Of a stretch of 64,000 nt of DNA, positions 1 through 11,067 are shown piece after piece; position 1 is the stretch's first letter; each line of letters begins with the position of its first letter. A model generated the notes under the pieces. It was not told where the DNA came from. It did not search any database and saw only the letters and a list, made by a program, of their open reading frames with translations. This stretch comes from Pegoplata infirma. Taxonomy: Eukaryota; Arthropoda; Insecta; Diptera; Anthomyiidae. The position numbers and the translations under genes are program-made. The stretch spans positions 326,509,038-326,573,037 of the forward strand of contig OY992536.1 of NCBI GenBank assembly GCA_963921195.1, in the 5' to 3' direction.

Positions 1-225
1 ATGCGAAATAACTAGTTTTTTAGCTCTCCTGAACAGTAAGCTTTTTCGAGTTGGCATTTATTGAATATAGTTCGACGATATGTAGAAACCAAACGACTCT
101 AATACTAATAATTATGTAACAATATTTAATTAATTTAACCACAAACATTATTCCCAGGCGATAAACTGTAGTTCCGAGTAATAATTAAATTATATAAATA
201 TAGAAAAAGCAATAAATAAGTATAC
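1..225. other. A/T-rich DNA, nothing recognised
   Basis: Low-complexity A/T-rich sequence with no open frame, inverted repeat or known repeat that I can see. Confidence 0.5.
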
Positions 226-394
226 ATTAAGGTGGCAGCTAAGGCTTTGTATGTTTGAACCTTGACGCGCCTCGGGTTAACATTGTCCGATTTGGCTGAA
301 ATTTTCAGCATAGCATTTTACGGTCAAATTTAAAAAAAAAATTGCGGTGCACTCCTTGAAATTCAAATTTTTGCGAAATAGCTGCCACCCTAAT
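226..394. mobile_element. Short TIR MITE (GGTGGCAGCT ends)
   Basis: The two ends are inverted repeats: ATTAAGGTGGCAGCT at 226-240 and AGCTGCCACCCTAAT at 380-394 (14 of 15 bases match). The interior is non-coding. It shares the internal string GTCCGATTTGGCT and the outer ATTAGGGT-type end with the element at 39646-39899, so the two are probably members of one family. The target duplication is unclear, so the superfamily is not assigned. Confidence 0.7.
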
Positions 395-523
395 ACAGAT
401 GCATAGCCATATGCAAAAAATATTCACAATTAATAATTGAAACAAGTTAAATATAACATATTGTATGATGTATGTATATTTCCTATATTGGCGTAGAAAT
501 GCTATTTTTGTGAGGGCTATACT

Positions 524-1198
524 TACGGTGACCATTTTTTTCTGCGCTTAAATCAGTACGACCAAGTTTTTATGTTTTTGATGTTCTTAAACACTCAAAA
601 AATGTTGGTTAAACTAACTTGACCCCATGTATTTTGATTAAAAGAAACTGTTAAAAAACAGCCGCAAAAAACAACTGCAAAAAAAAATATTTTGCAGTTG
701 TTTTTTGTTGGCTTTAAAAAAAATTTAGTTGGCTTTAAACGATTTCATTTGAATGTTTTGATCGTTTCAGTACAGAAAATGAACAAAATTCCACAGGTTT
801 TTGGAGTGAAAAAATATATTAGATTTTAAAGACATGGCCCTGATTTTCTAAACGCTTTTTCGAATAAGCTCTGATGACATTATCTCATCTAAGATCTCAG
901 AATCATTTGGATTCATGCAATTTACATCATCTTTCTAAAAATATAAAAAATCCATCGAGCGCCTGGGGTGGTGCTCATGGCACCAGTAATTCCCTTTAAT
1001 TATGGTAATTCCCTTGAACTATGGAAATTCAAGGTTTTGCATAAAATTTTTCGAATAAAATTATTTTTTATGTTGAAATGTTCAAAAATCAGTACAATCA
1101 GTACATAGTTTAAAAAATCAGTACAAAGTTTTTTGATCAGTATACGTGATCATAAATCAGTACATGTACTGATCAAATCAGTACGAATGGTCAGCCTA
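524..1198. mobile_element. hAT-like non-autonomous element, 8-bp TSD
   Basis: The 8-bp direct repeat GCTATACT flanks the element at 516-523 and 1199-1206. The ends are TACGGTGACCATT and, inverted, TAGGCTGACCATT (11 of 13 match). An 8-bp duplication with short TIRs is the hallmark of hAT transposons. The 675-bp interior has no transposase. It holds a strong hairpin around 662-715 (GCAAAAAACAACTGC paired with GCAGTTGTTTTTTG) and several scattered ATCAGTAC motifs. A degraded relative lies at 46318-46575. The right target duplication overlaps the left edge of the next MITE, so this element landed on an existing MITE boundary. Confidence 0.78.
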
Positions 1199-1204
1199 GC
1201 TATA

Positions 1205-1434
1205 CTGCCCTCCTAATTGAGAAAGTCATATCTCCATTTTAGCTTTTTTGGAATATTAAACTCCAAAATTTGTTATCTTTCGCGCATTCAAATATAAAAA
1301 AACAAATTGTAGTATAAATATATATTTAATGTAAAATATAATATAAAAATCAGAAACTCTTTCACGGCTGTGAGTCTGTCCTTACCTCAATTTTAGAATT
1401 TTGGCACTTGCGACTTTCTTTCTTAAGAGGGCAG
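1205..1434. mobile_element. TIR MITE, TA target duplication
   Basis: The ends CTGCCCTCCTAATTGAGAAA and, inverted, CTGCCCTCTTAAGAAAGAAA are close inverted repeats, continuing into AGTC on both sides. TA dinucleotides flank both ends (1203-1204, 1435-1436), as in Tc1/mariner-derived MITEs. The ~180-bp A/T-rich interior is non-coding. Confidence 0.7.
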
Positions 1435-1457
1435 TACAGCGCTTCTAGCCTTTATAT

Positions 1458-1925
1458 TTTTATTCCCTACACAACACTGTGGTACAGGGTATAAAGAGTT
1501 TATATTGATGTTTGTAACTACCCGAAATATTGATCCTAGACCAACCTTTATGTATACCGATCGACTCAGGATCACTTTTTGAGTCGATTTAGCGATGTTC
1601 CTCCGTCTGTCTGTTCATGTAAATGGTGAAAACACGATGCAGGTCGCAATTTTTAATCAATTGAATTGAAATTTGAAACTTAAACCTCCCAAGGACGAAG
1701 CCCAAATACAAAGTTCCTTTTTAGTTGTGTCTCAAATGACTCTAATAACCGTATTATAATAGGTATCTTTCCGAAATTTGACAGGTAAACGTGTTTTGTC
1801 TTTACAAATCACCATTCCAAATTTTAAAGAAATCGGACCAGTTCTTCTTGTAGCATCCATACAAACCACCTTCCCAATTTTCACATAAATCTCTCAAATT
1901 TCATGAAAATAGAAAATATTTAATT
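1458..1925 (-). mobile_element. mini-me/DINE-1-like repeat, subfamily A, 3' half
   Basis: Read on the minus strand, this matches the 3' half of the copies at 7510-8350 and 18189-18985: the ACATCGCTAAATCGACTC segment, the GTCY microsatellite (CCGTCTGTCTGT here), the phrase with ACAAACATCA, and the terminal GTGGTGTAGGGTATAAA. The 5' half is missing beyond about 1925. Mini-me elements are known in flies as carriers of (GTCY)n proto-microsatellites and are now grouped with DINE-1/INE-1 Helitron-related repeats; that grouping is family knowledge, not shown here. Confidence 0.7.
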
Positions 1926-1954
1926 AATTTTTTTTTGTGTGTAATTAGGACAAG

Positions 1955-2128
1955 TACAAATATTATAAAAAATATTTTATAAAATGTGTTTTTTAAAACT
2001 TTGAAGTCCTTTTAAAAGAAAACATTATCACGAAATGAAAAACTCTAAATGCAGTTTTACTCCATTTGATCTCAACTTTCAGACGTATATCATCCGGTTT
2101 ATGTTTAATATTGGCTGTCGGAAGGTGT
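1955..2128 (+). repeat. Solo right arm of a long-TIR element
   Basis: This segment closely matches the right arm of the element at 32901-33506, from the AAATATTTTA-like stretch through TTTTAAAAGAAAACA and CAGACGTATATCATC to the terminal TGTCGGAAGGTGT. The matching left arm is absent, so it is a truncated copy or a recombination product. Confidence 0.65.
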
Positions 2129-2129
2129 T

Positions 2130-2246
2130 ACTTATCAATGTTTGGTAAGACAACCTAAAATAATGCTAATAATGGGTGGCGCTTATACAACACATTACCT
2201 GGTAATGTGTTGTATAAGCGCCACCCATTACTAAGGTTTTGCTGGG
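2130..2246 (-). mobile_element. Fragment of CCCAGCAAAAC-ended MITE
   Basis: Read on the minus strand it starts CCCAGCAAAACCTTAGTAAT and continues like the left part of the element at 50417-51150, including the AGCATTATTTTA and TCTTACCAAACA strings. Only this end is present. It contains the long perfect palindrome annotated separately. Confidence 0.65.
2170..2230. repeat. Perfect 30-bp-arm palindrome
   Basis: Two 30-base arms (2170-2199 and 2201-2230) are perfect inverted complements around a single central T at 2200. The arms begin TAATGGGTGGCGC. It would extrude as a cruciform or fold as an almost loop-less hairpin. The related MITE at 50417 has the left arm but only the first few bases of the return arm. 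Confidence 0.9.
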
Positions 2247-2482
2247 ATATTTTAATAAACAATTAGTATCACAGATATGTATGACAAATATGCCCAACAA
2301 TACAAGTTGCATTTCGATAATTTTAATTAAAGCAATTATGGCATTAGTACATATGAGGCATTCCACACTAAATATACCGCTGCAGAAAAACATGTATCCC
2401 ATGAATGTCTGAGACTCACGTGAAAACTAAATCAATCGTTAGTGAAGTAGCGTGAGTCTAACAACATTTTGTAAGTGATTAG

Positions 2483-3028
2483 CAAGGAGAGGACTTTCAT
2501 GCAAATGCATGTTTTTTCACTTTGGTCATAGAACAGCATAAACAAAATATTTTTGCGAATCAAAGAATTTGCTTTAAAATGGCATCGATTCGTTAGTGCA
2601 TATTTTTGCATATTTTGCTTAAAATGCATATTTTTGCATATTTTGCTATTATTTCGCTATAAATGCATATTTTTAGGTCATATTATGTACAAATTTTAGT
2701 TTGTTAGCTATTTTTTAGTATTTTTAGCTATTTTTAAATTTTTTTATGATTTTTTTTTTCTTTTTTTGTATTAAAGCAATTATTAATTTTTTTTAGATCA
2801 TTTTAATTTTTCTAATAGCATTTTATACACACTGTATATATGTGTATCTAAGCTTACAATGCTAGACTGAATTCAAATGTTATGTTTTTTTTAATAAAAG
2901 TAAAAAACAAGTGGATATTTATGATTCTTAGGTCATATTTTTAGATTTTTAGTGGATATTTCAAGACTATTTAGTGCATATTTTAGGCGCCTTAAACATA
3001 GTTTTAGTGCATGAAGATCCTGTCTCTG
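2483..3028. mobile_element. hAT-like non-autonomous element, 8-bp TSD
   Basis: The 8-bp direct repeat GTGATTAG occurs at 2475-2482 and 3029-3036. The inner ends are inverted repeats: CAAGGAGAGGACTTTCATGC on the left and, inverted, CAGAGACAGGATCTTCATGC on the right. The CAgaGa-type terminus plus 8-bp duplication point to hAT. The 546-bp interior is A/T-rich and non-coding, with short repeats such as TGCATATTTT on the left and variants of it (GTGGATATTT, GTGCATATTT) on the right. It sits inside a GTGAGTG-rich repeat. Confidence 0.8.
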
Positions 3029-3036
3029 GTGATTAG

Positions 3037-3300
3037 TAAGGTAAATTTAGTTTTAACAATGTTTTTTCTTTATGTTTACAATATTTTCGTTTTCATCTAC
3101 TATTTTATAAACAATAAAAAATCTCCGCTTTTCTTTACGGAAAAAAATGTTGTTTTTGTTTTTTTGTAAAATCATTTCAGCGTGAGTGAAATCTGCGTGA
3201 AAACCAGTGAGCGGAATCAAAAATTGCTTGAGCGTCAGTAACAGTAAACTAACTCACATGGTGGCGGGAGTAAACTAAAAATTTTACTGATTCGTGAGTG
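3037..3300. repeat. GTGAGTG/CACTCAC-rich degenerate repeat
   Basis: Loose runs of GTGAGTGA, GCGTGAGTG and ACGTGAG motifs occur here and to the left of the hAT (2405-2474). Similar sequence recurs at about 9030-9110, 10150-10250, 19215-19463 with 21169-21260, and 50780-50860. No ends or open frame could be defined. I describe it only as a dispersed, degenerate repeat. Confidence 0.45.
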
Positions 3301-3579
3301 GCAATAATATTTGGGTCAAATCGCACACGCCCATCTCTGTATTGTAGCACAAATGAAATAATCTCAATTCGTTGGCTTAGCAAATATTTGAAAAAAATTA
3401 CAAAACTGTTATCAAATCCAATATTCAAATGCGACTTTCTCGAAAAGAACGAAAAACGCACTTCTGAAACGGGTTCTGAAAAAATTACTATAATGCCAAA
3501 TTTTGCGATTCTGGTGAATTCCATTTTAATTTGATTAATACATATTTAATCAAGGCAACTCAAAACAAATTTGACCATT

Positions 3580-4245
3580 GCCGAGTAAAAATTTTTATAT
3601 ATATATTTATACGCAATTTAATCCGAATAATGGTGGACGTTTTTGCATTAAAAAATATCAACTTGTATAAAATAAGATTCGATTTCATCCGAGTTTTGAC
3701 CAGACATTGCCATATTTCATTGGATCCAATTAGATCTAATTGCATAAAAACATAAAAAATCGTGGTGTGTTTTGGTTTTGGTGAGTTACACCACAGGTCA
3801 ACGATACATTCACCAAACATATAATTTTCTAAAACAAAAAAAATGTTTGGGTACGCTTCGAACCAGATAGGTGATATACATAACCCCAACAAGGAAATGT
3901 TTAGGAACATTTTAAAAGTTTCTTATACTTTGCTTAAAAAACTTAGAACATTTTTGGTTAATTGAAAACATTTAATTGGAAACATTTATATATGAAACAG
4001 AATAAGCTATATAAAATTTTATATTAAATTATACAGAAAAACAGATTTTGTATTGGCCCTAATATTATTTCATATATCTATATCAACCGTATACCTTTTA
4101 ATCCGAATCATGATTAAATTATATATTACAACATATGACTGCATTTAAAAAAATTAGAAAATACCTCACGGGATGTATAATCATATAAGATTTATTATGT
4201 TTGTATCAAGTTATATATTGTAATATATGTTTGTTTTTACTCGGG
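3580..4245 (-). mobile_element. TIR MITE, CCCGAGTAAAAA family
   Basis: The ends are (C)CCGAGTAAAAAT and, inverted, CCCGAGTAAAAA. The whole ~666-bp body is the reverse complement of the element at 22367-23057, with clear similarity along its length, including the CATATAATTTTCTAAAAC region. Paired frames on both strands (3531-3755, 3560-3910) are chance readings of the palindromic interior. Confidence 0.75.
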
Positions 4246-4302
4246 TTTATTCAATATTTAGCCACGCCTTCTAAGCCCAGGTTTTGAAAAATTAAAAAAC
4301 CA

Positions 4303-5334
4303 ACAAGTAGAAAAGTTAAATTCGACTTTGCCGAATTTATGAATACCCTCCACAATGCATTTTTTTTAAAGAGTAGTACATTTTTTAACGTGAAAAAATT
4401 AACAATTTTGATTAGAAATATTTTATTTTGAGTAAAAAACTTTTTTTTGTCATTTTTTTTTTGTAAAGAAAAATTAATTTTTTTTTTTTTGAGTGTAAAA
4501 TTTTTTTCGAGTGTAATGTTTTTTTTACTGTAAAAATATTTCTGAGTGAATGCACGTACGTATGTACACAAAATATTGTCATTTTTGTAAAAAAAAAACT
4601 AAATTTTTTTTTTTTGTAAATTTTTTTTTTGAGTGTAAATTTTTTTTTGAGTGTAACATTTTTTGAGTGTAAAATTTTTCCGAGTGTAGTTTTTACCAAT
4701 GCTTTTAAAACTAAACAAGTTTAAAAAGCATTGCTTTAAAATTAAACAAGTTTGAAAAGCATTGTTTAGTTACCACCAATGCTTTTCAAACTTGTTAAAA
4801 CACGTGGCATTTTAGATGAAACAAATCTGAAATTCAGGGTTTTGCTTATAACTTTTGAACCACTGGACCGATTGAGCTGAAATTTAATAACAAACAGACC
4901 CGATGAACGGCAAATATACATGCCAAGCTTCAGTAGTATCATTATTGTCTTTCGAAAGTTATCGTGTTTTTTATCTCGTAAATTCGCGAAACACCCTTGC
5001 TGAAATTTACTCTTGTGCTCATAACTTTTGAACCACTGGACCGATTTGGCTGGATTGCAATACCAACCTGACCAGGTAAATGACAAACATATATGCCAAA
5101 CTTCAGTAGCCTCTGTAAAGTCTTTCAAAAGTTAGCGTGTTTTCTACGGACAGACAGGCAGACGGACGGACGGACGGACGGACGGACGGACATCGCTAGA
5201 TCGACTTCAAATCGATCGAGGATCATAAATATATATACTTTATGGGGTCCTAGACCAATATTTATTTCGAGGTGTTACAAACGGAATGACAAACTTATAT
5301 ATACCCTCTATCACTAGAGTGGAGGGTATAAAAA
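4303..5334 (+). mobile_element. mini-me/DINE-1-like repeat, subfamily B, full length
   Basis: It starts ACAAGTAGAAAAGTTAAATT with a hairpin (ATTCGACTTTGCCGAAT) and the subterminal ATACCCTCCAC, and ends with the matching inverted GTGGAGGGTATAAAA. Before the end lie a (GACG)n run at about 5155-5190, the ACATCGCTAGATCGACTT block and the ACTTTATGGGGTCC block. This order matches the published DINE-1/mini-me plan (subterminal inverted repeats, conserved blocks, microsatellite, 3' hairpin). Oddities: a ~170-bp paragraph starting ATAACTTTTGAACCACTGGA is tandemly duplicated (from about 4847 and 5020), and an inverted-repeat cluster based on CAATGCTTTT lies at 4700-4795. Confidence 0.82.
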
Positions 5335-6748
5335 CGAAATTTTTTTAGGTTTTATAAAGGGCTATCAAAGAAATTCTTGGGACATATCATTTTTCGCTGG
5401 ACATTTTTTTACTTTTATCGAACACAATTTTTTTTTTTGTTCGTAGTACGTTTGAAATAAAAATCTCCATTTGTGAGCGAAAAATGTTAAAGACTCAAGA
5501 TAAAAAAACTTAAATTTTTAAACGACCCTTCATGGAATGTGCAATATACTTCATACCTATGTTTATTTATAATGAAAAAGGCAGGTCATTTCTTAAATGT
5601 AATTAATTACAAAATTTAATTTTAATTTTCAAACATCAGTTTTTGGTAAACATTTTGCTAAATTGTGTTTACCGAAATACAGAGAAGAGACACCACCACC
5701 CATAAGGAAATATTTTAATAGCATGTCCTTTGCATATTTTACAGAAAGCGTTATACATATACTGACTAACACTTAAAATAAAAAATTTGTCAATTTATAA
5801 GAATAAGTCTTGCTAAAATAGACTGGGAAAATTTCTAGTATTTTAAAAAGGCTCGTTTACAGTTTTCCTCACATCAAAAGTTACAAACAAAAAAATTACA
5901 AATTTACAGAGTTTTTAGTAAAGTGTTTGTTTTCAGCAGCAAAATTTACTGGAAAAATATGTAAATTTATTAAAAAAAACAAGTAAATCAACAAACCTTT
6001 CAACAATTTAAAAAATAAGAAGAAATATGGAAAAATAAAATTGTTATTTTTCATTAAAACAGCATTTTCGATAAAACTATTTTACAAGGGCTCCTCCGTA
6101 AAAGTACTGTCTTTTTTTTTTAATTTTTAAAATTTTTCTAAGTGTAGTTTATTACATGCATAACTTATATTGTACATTCAAAACAAACAAAGTGTTAGTA
6201 GGACCTATTAAGAATTTCACAAATATTTAACTGACACTTTAAATTCAGGTCATCTCAATGAGGAGACAGGACAAACCTGTAAAAGTTTACAAAATTTTGT
6301 CTTGTTGACTCTTTGATGGCATAATAATTAATTGTAGTTAGCAACTGAATCAGTTAACAAGTTAATACTTAATATAAAAATTTAATTATAAAATGCTTCA
6401 AATGCTTTCAAATTTCAAAAGCCACTTAAAATAATATTGATCATTTAAATTGTAAAATTTTAGTATTTTAATGTTAATAGTAAGATTTTAGATAGTAGTA
6501 TTAGCAATATAAATTGTAATTTAATTACATTAAATTTTTAACAAAAAAAAAATTAAAATATGCTAGTGGACATTTCATTGAAAAATCTATTTATGTTTGT
6601 GGGTTATTTTAAGTATTTAAATTTAATATAATTTTATTTGACATACACAAATGAGAGGCATTATTTTTCAGTTCCCCAGCTAGTTGTGATTTGGTTTGGA
6701 AGATTTGGAATGATGACAAAATATGTTTAAATTTTGAAAGAATACATA
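5335..6748. other. A/T-rich DNA, no confident feature
   Basis: No coding signal. Around 5850-5930 there is weak resemblance to the interior of the CACTCAAAATAA MITE family (TTTACAGAGTTTTTAGTAAA), too degraded to delimit. Confidence 0.4.
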
Positions 6749-7300
6749 CACTAAAAAAAACCTTGTCAAAATACTGTAAAAAGTCCCGTAATCTCATTTG
6801 ACCAATATTTGACAGTTTTCCTTGTTTTTTAACAAAAAATTTTCGATCAAAATTTAAATTTTTCTTTGTAATTTTACAATTTTTTTCGTACATGTACAAA
6901 TTTTCAATGTAATTTTACAAAAAATTTTACAAAAAAATTTAGTTAAATCACGAGAATTCCTTGTAAGTATTATCGCATTAAAAAAAGTTGTAAATTTACA
7001 ATTTTATTGGTAAAAAAATTGTAAAAGTACAAAAAAGATCGTAATTTTTATTAGAAATTCTCGTAAAATAGGTGTCACTAAATCTAGTAAAGTCACGAGG
7101 ACTTCTCATGACTTGTAATTTTTATCACGTCAAAAATGTAAATTTACAATTTTATTTATAAAAAGCTTTTAAATTGTTTGTAATTTCACAAGCTTTTAAT
7201 CAAAAAAATTTTAATTTTTACTAGGAACTCTTGTAAACTCTTGTAACAATTATTTTACGAGGCTTTTTTTTTGGTAATTTTACAATATTTTTTTTGAGTG
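6749..7300. mobile_element. CACTCAAAA-type MITE, TA target
   Basis: The left end CACTAAAAAAAACC and right end TTTTTTTTGAGTG are inverted and flanked by TA (6747-6748, 7301-7302). The interior repeats GTAATTTTACAA-like palindromic units. The section from about 6765 to 7170 matches 44458-44825. Family members with the same ends lie at 19765, 21408 and 56588. Confidence 0.72.
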
Positions 7301-7509
7301 TAGTACCATACGGTTACACTGTGCAACACATATTGGGTCATCGCTTTAAGCCTCAATGGCTTCAACGCCTTATGAAAGCAGACAATCAAATAGACAAAAC
7401 CACTAAAGGGTTTTGCAAAGTCAGTTCGGATTTATTTTTTATGGCTCGCTGAAATTCATAATTTTTTTTTATGAAAGTTTTATGAAAATTAAAAAAAAAA
7501 ACTATAATA

Positions 7510-8350
7510 ACAAGTAAGAAATTATAGTCGGTCAAGACCGACTAGATGATACCCTACACTAGTGTTTTCCGGAAAATGGGTCCCAAGTCGAAACATGGAC
7601 CGATTGTGTCTGTCTTTTGTTAGATATTTATTTAGTGCAGAAAACACACACAGATCAAATTTTAGTGGAATTGGTTTATTTTTTTTGTCAATAAACCAAT
7701 TTAACTGAATATCGGTCGAAATTTTTATATGGGGGACTAAGTCCAAAAATGGTCCAATTATATTCCGATTTGATTAGGTTACTGAAGTACACGTTTAACA
7801 CCTAAAAATAAAATGTTTATCAAATTTTTCCTTTTTTATAAACTTTGAGGGAATTATGTGAATATCGGGAAGGTGGTTTATATGGGGACTACCAGAAGGA
7901 CTGACCCGATTCCTTTGAAATTTGGAATGGTGATTTGTGCATACAAAATTTGATTACCTGCTGAATTTAAAAGCGATATCTATTTTAATACGAATATTAA
8001 AGTCATTTGAGCCGAATCCAAAGGGGGCGTTTGTATGGGGGCTAGGTCTTAACATGGACCGATTTTCTCCAATTTCAAAAGGCTTCGTCCTTGGGCCAAA
8101 AGATGCTTAAGTTTTAAATTTCAAGTCAATTGATGGAAAATTGCGACCTGTATCGTGCTTAAACCGATAGATGGACAGACGGATGGACGGACGGACGGAC
8201 AGACGGACGGACATTGCTAAATCGACTCAAAAAGTAATTCTGAGTCGATCGGTATACTTGAAGGTAGGTCTAGGACCAATATTTCGGGTAGTTACAAACA
8301 TCAGCACAAACTCATTTTACACTGTACCACAGAGTGGTGTAGGGTATAAA
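7510..8350 (+). mobile_element. mini-me/DINE-1-like repeat, subfamily A, full length
   Basis: It starts ACAAGTAAGAAATTATAGTC with a hairpin (AGTCGGTCAAGACCGACT) and the subterminal ATACCCTACAC, and ends GTGTAGGGTATAAA. The central part holds ATATGGGGACTACCAGAAGG, then a GACGGACG run (about 8172-8212), the ACATTGCTAAATCGACTC block and the TAGGTCTAGGACCAATATTT block. It is very similar to 18189-18985. No protein is encoded. Confidence 0.82.
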
Positions 8351-8377
8351 AACACATCTGATGTAATTTGATGTACT

Positions 8378-8904
8378 TACAAGGAAGGTCTTTCAAGGGG
8401 CACCCACCGATTGTCCTGAAACTTACATAGAAAAAAGGGGAGCAAAATAAGGGTTACCTTTTTTTTTTTGATGCCCAATCTCACATTTAGCTGGTCAAAG
8501 GTCAAAAATTTGGGAGGCGGGGGGAGTTTTTCCAATTTCTTCAAAAGAAACTATTTGAACATTTTATAGTTTCTTTTGAAGGTTTTTTGAAGGCCTATCT
8601 AATGGCGTGTACAAATTTAGCTTCGTTATTAACAAAAAATTATAAACGGTGGGGTAGTTTATATGGAGATGCATATACTTACGTCCGCAAAAATCGTATA
8701 TAATAATTTCTATATTTGGCGAAATTCCTGCTAGTTCGGCTTTTATTCTTATTTTCTTGAAAGCCCATATTTTTTCAAAAGATGGCAACCTTTTTTAAAT
8801 TTGAGATTGGGCAGATAAAAAACAGGTAGCTCTTATTTTTCTCTCCTCATTCCCATATTAAAGTTTATGGACAAAGTGGATGCCGTCTGAAAAACCTCCA
8901 TTGC
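8378..8904. mobile_element. Degenerate TIR element
   Basis: The ends read GGAAGGTCTTTCAAGGGGCA and, inverted, GGAGGTTTTTCAGACGGCAT. Inner arms also pair: AAATAAGGGTTACC with the inverse of GGTAGCTCTTATTTT, and GCCCAATCTCACATTT with AAATTTGAGATTGGGC. Related blocks occur in the larger element at 29938-31367. No coding capacity. Confidence 0.55.
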
Positions 8905-9179
8905 GGTTTTCTTCTTAAAACATATTAACCCTGTAACTGCCTTTTTAAGGAGCCATTTTAGTTTTTAGTCAAAAACTAAACACAAAAGTCTAAAAAACGT
9001 CCATTTACGTCCATATTTCACGTGATTCGCGCGTGATCGTGAGTGAATTATAAAATATAGTTTCGTGCGCGAGCGTGCGCTAGTAATTTTTCTTTCGTGA
9101 GTTTGCGTGATTATTTTGTGCTGTTTGAAACAGAATTTACACATATGCAGATATTTTTGAATTTTTTTCCGGTCGTCTT

Positions 9180-9490
9180 TCTCTTGATCTAAAAAGTCTC
9201 AGGTTCTGACACAATTTTCATAAACAAAAAATTTTAGACTTTAAGACTTTTTAATACAGAAAAAGTGACAGATTCTGAAAAAGTCTCAGAAATTTTCCTT
9301 ATAGTAAAAGTCTTAACTTTAGAAACATTTTTCCAATAGAAAATTCTTAGATTCTGAGACATTTTTCCTATTGAATAAATCTTAGATTCTAAAACATTTT
9401 TCCTATAAAAAAATCTCAGATTTTAAGACATTTTCCCTATAGAAAAAGTCTCAGATTCTGAGACATTTTTCCTATAGAAAATGTCTGTAT
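9180..9490. repeat. ~35-bp minisatellite, TCTCAGATTCTGAGAC units
   Basis: Around eight degenerate units of the type TTTTTCCTATAGAAAAAGTC followed by TCAGATTCTGAGACA. The same unit builds the arrays at 55326-60500. Confidence 0.8.
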
Positions 9491-11062
9491 ACGTCCTAAA
9501 TATACGGACCTAAAAGTTTCTCTACCATCAGCAATTGTTTACTAAATAAGCATTTGTATAATTGGGATGCAGTTGAAAAATAATGCCTCTTATATTTTTC
9601 AATATATTTAAAACCATTTAATTAAAATTAAATTTATAAAATAAAATTCAATTTTCATAAGCCACAAAACCATTTAATATTTACTGTTTAATGTGATAAA
9701 GTACACTTATATAATAGCGGGAGGAAAAAATATAAAATGTTTGATAAGTTTTCAAGGAGGAAATCAAATGTTGGGCAATATAGAAATTTAACAATTTTGT
9801 TTGTTTTAATATACTCTAATTTAAATGGACATTTTAAGTATCGGTTGTTATAAACTAGATGTAGTGGCTAGAAAATTTTAATTAAATTTCAAATACATTT
9901 ATTACATCAAATTCATCGGTTTAATTTTACTGACCAAAACAATCAAAGACAAAAACATAGAAAATTTATTATGTTTGTGAAAGCCACAGATTGTTTTAAT
10001 AAAAAAAATTTATTGTGACAATTATAAAGTTGTGTATAAATATAAAAACCGCATATACTAACGGACAAGACAATTGAAAATAATCTTGTCACTTAACCAT
10101 AAATAAATAAATAAACAATTAAATAATTTAAATTCTTGTAAACTCAAAAATTAACTCAACTAATTCTCACTCACTATATCATCCACCCATTTTACAGGTA
10201 TTTTACAAACCCTTCCTCACACACTATTCACGTGAGTGGGACAAATCACATGAAAAATACTCGCCTTTAATATTTCATTTAACAAAATAACATAAACAAA
10301 CAAGACATACATATGTTGTTTTATTTAAATTAAGCTGAAGGATAAATATCATGACATGATAATAAATTTAATTTTGTTTAAATTGCATTAATTATTACTA
10401 TTCTGACATTTTAATTAGTTAAATTTATTTAAAGTGCATATGTATGTACAGAATGTTATGGGTGAAATCAAAAAATTTCAGTGTTTTTTAGCCAAAATTT
10501 TACCATCAAATATTTTTTAAATTTTGATGAATTTTTTATTCGAATCAACATGTAACAACACTACTAATAAGAAAACTCGACAACAAATTGTCACAAACAA
10601 CAATTATCGACAATTTTATTATTTTTTATTTTAATGACGGGCACGGCTCGGCCGAAACAACTTTAACCTCCAGTTGCAAACACTGTAAATGTCTTTCTTG
10701 ATTATGACTCTGGTGTGCCCCACTACTATATTTCGACAAAAATCAAAATTTGCGCTAAAACCTTTTTAAATAAATCGCGGTCAAACGTCAAAAAAAATTT
10801 ACATTTTAAGCTTATCTCGAAAACGATGAGAGATATGAAAAAAATACTAAAGACAAAAATTATTCCTCAGAAAAAATTTAATAAAACTGCAAATTTAATG
10901 TTTTTGTTGCCAATAATTGCACTTTTAAATATTTACAAAAAACGCAAAGTTTTTAGCTTGAAATTTTTGGCAACAAAAACAAAATAATTTTTTTGTGGCT
11001 TTAGACTGGGGCTCATAGTTTGGATTCCCACCAGAACCCTTCGTTTCTTTGCTAAAACGAGA
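9491..11062. other. A/T-rich DNA, no confident gene
   Basis: No coding exon or repeat boundary was identified. The stretch 10625-11062 is slightly more G+C-rich (GGGCACGGCTCGGCCG near 10638) and leads directly into the Transib-like target site. A 90-codon open frame at 10715-10987 is lysine/asparagine-rich and has no recognisable motif. GTGAGTG-type sequence occurs at about 10150-10250. Confidence 0.4.
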
Positions 11063-11067
11063 CGACG

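Noticed and set aside
3531..3910. Overlapping 74- and 116-codon ORFs on opposite strands
   Set aside because: Lie within a palindromic MITE; the relative at 22367-23057 does not preserve the frames.
4251..4699. Lysine-rich ORFs with KKKIYKKKKF-like content
   Set aside because: Poly(T)/poly(A) composition within a mini-me element; no motif.
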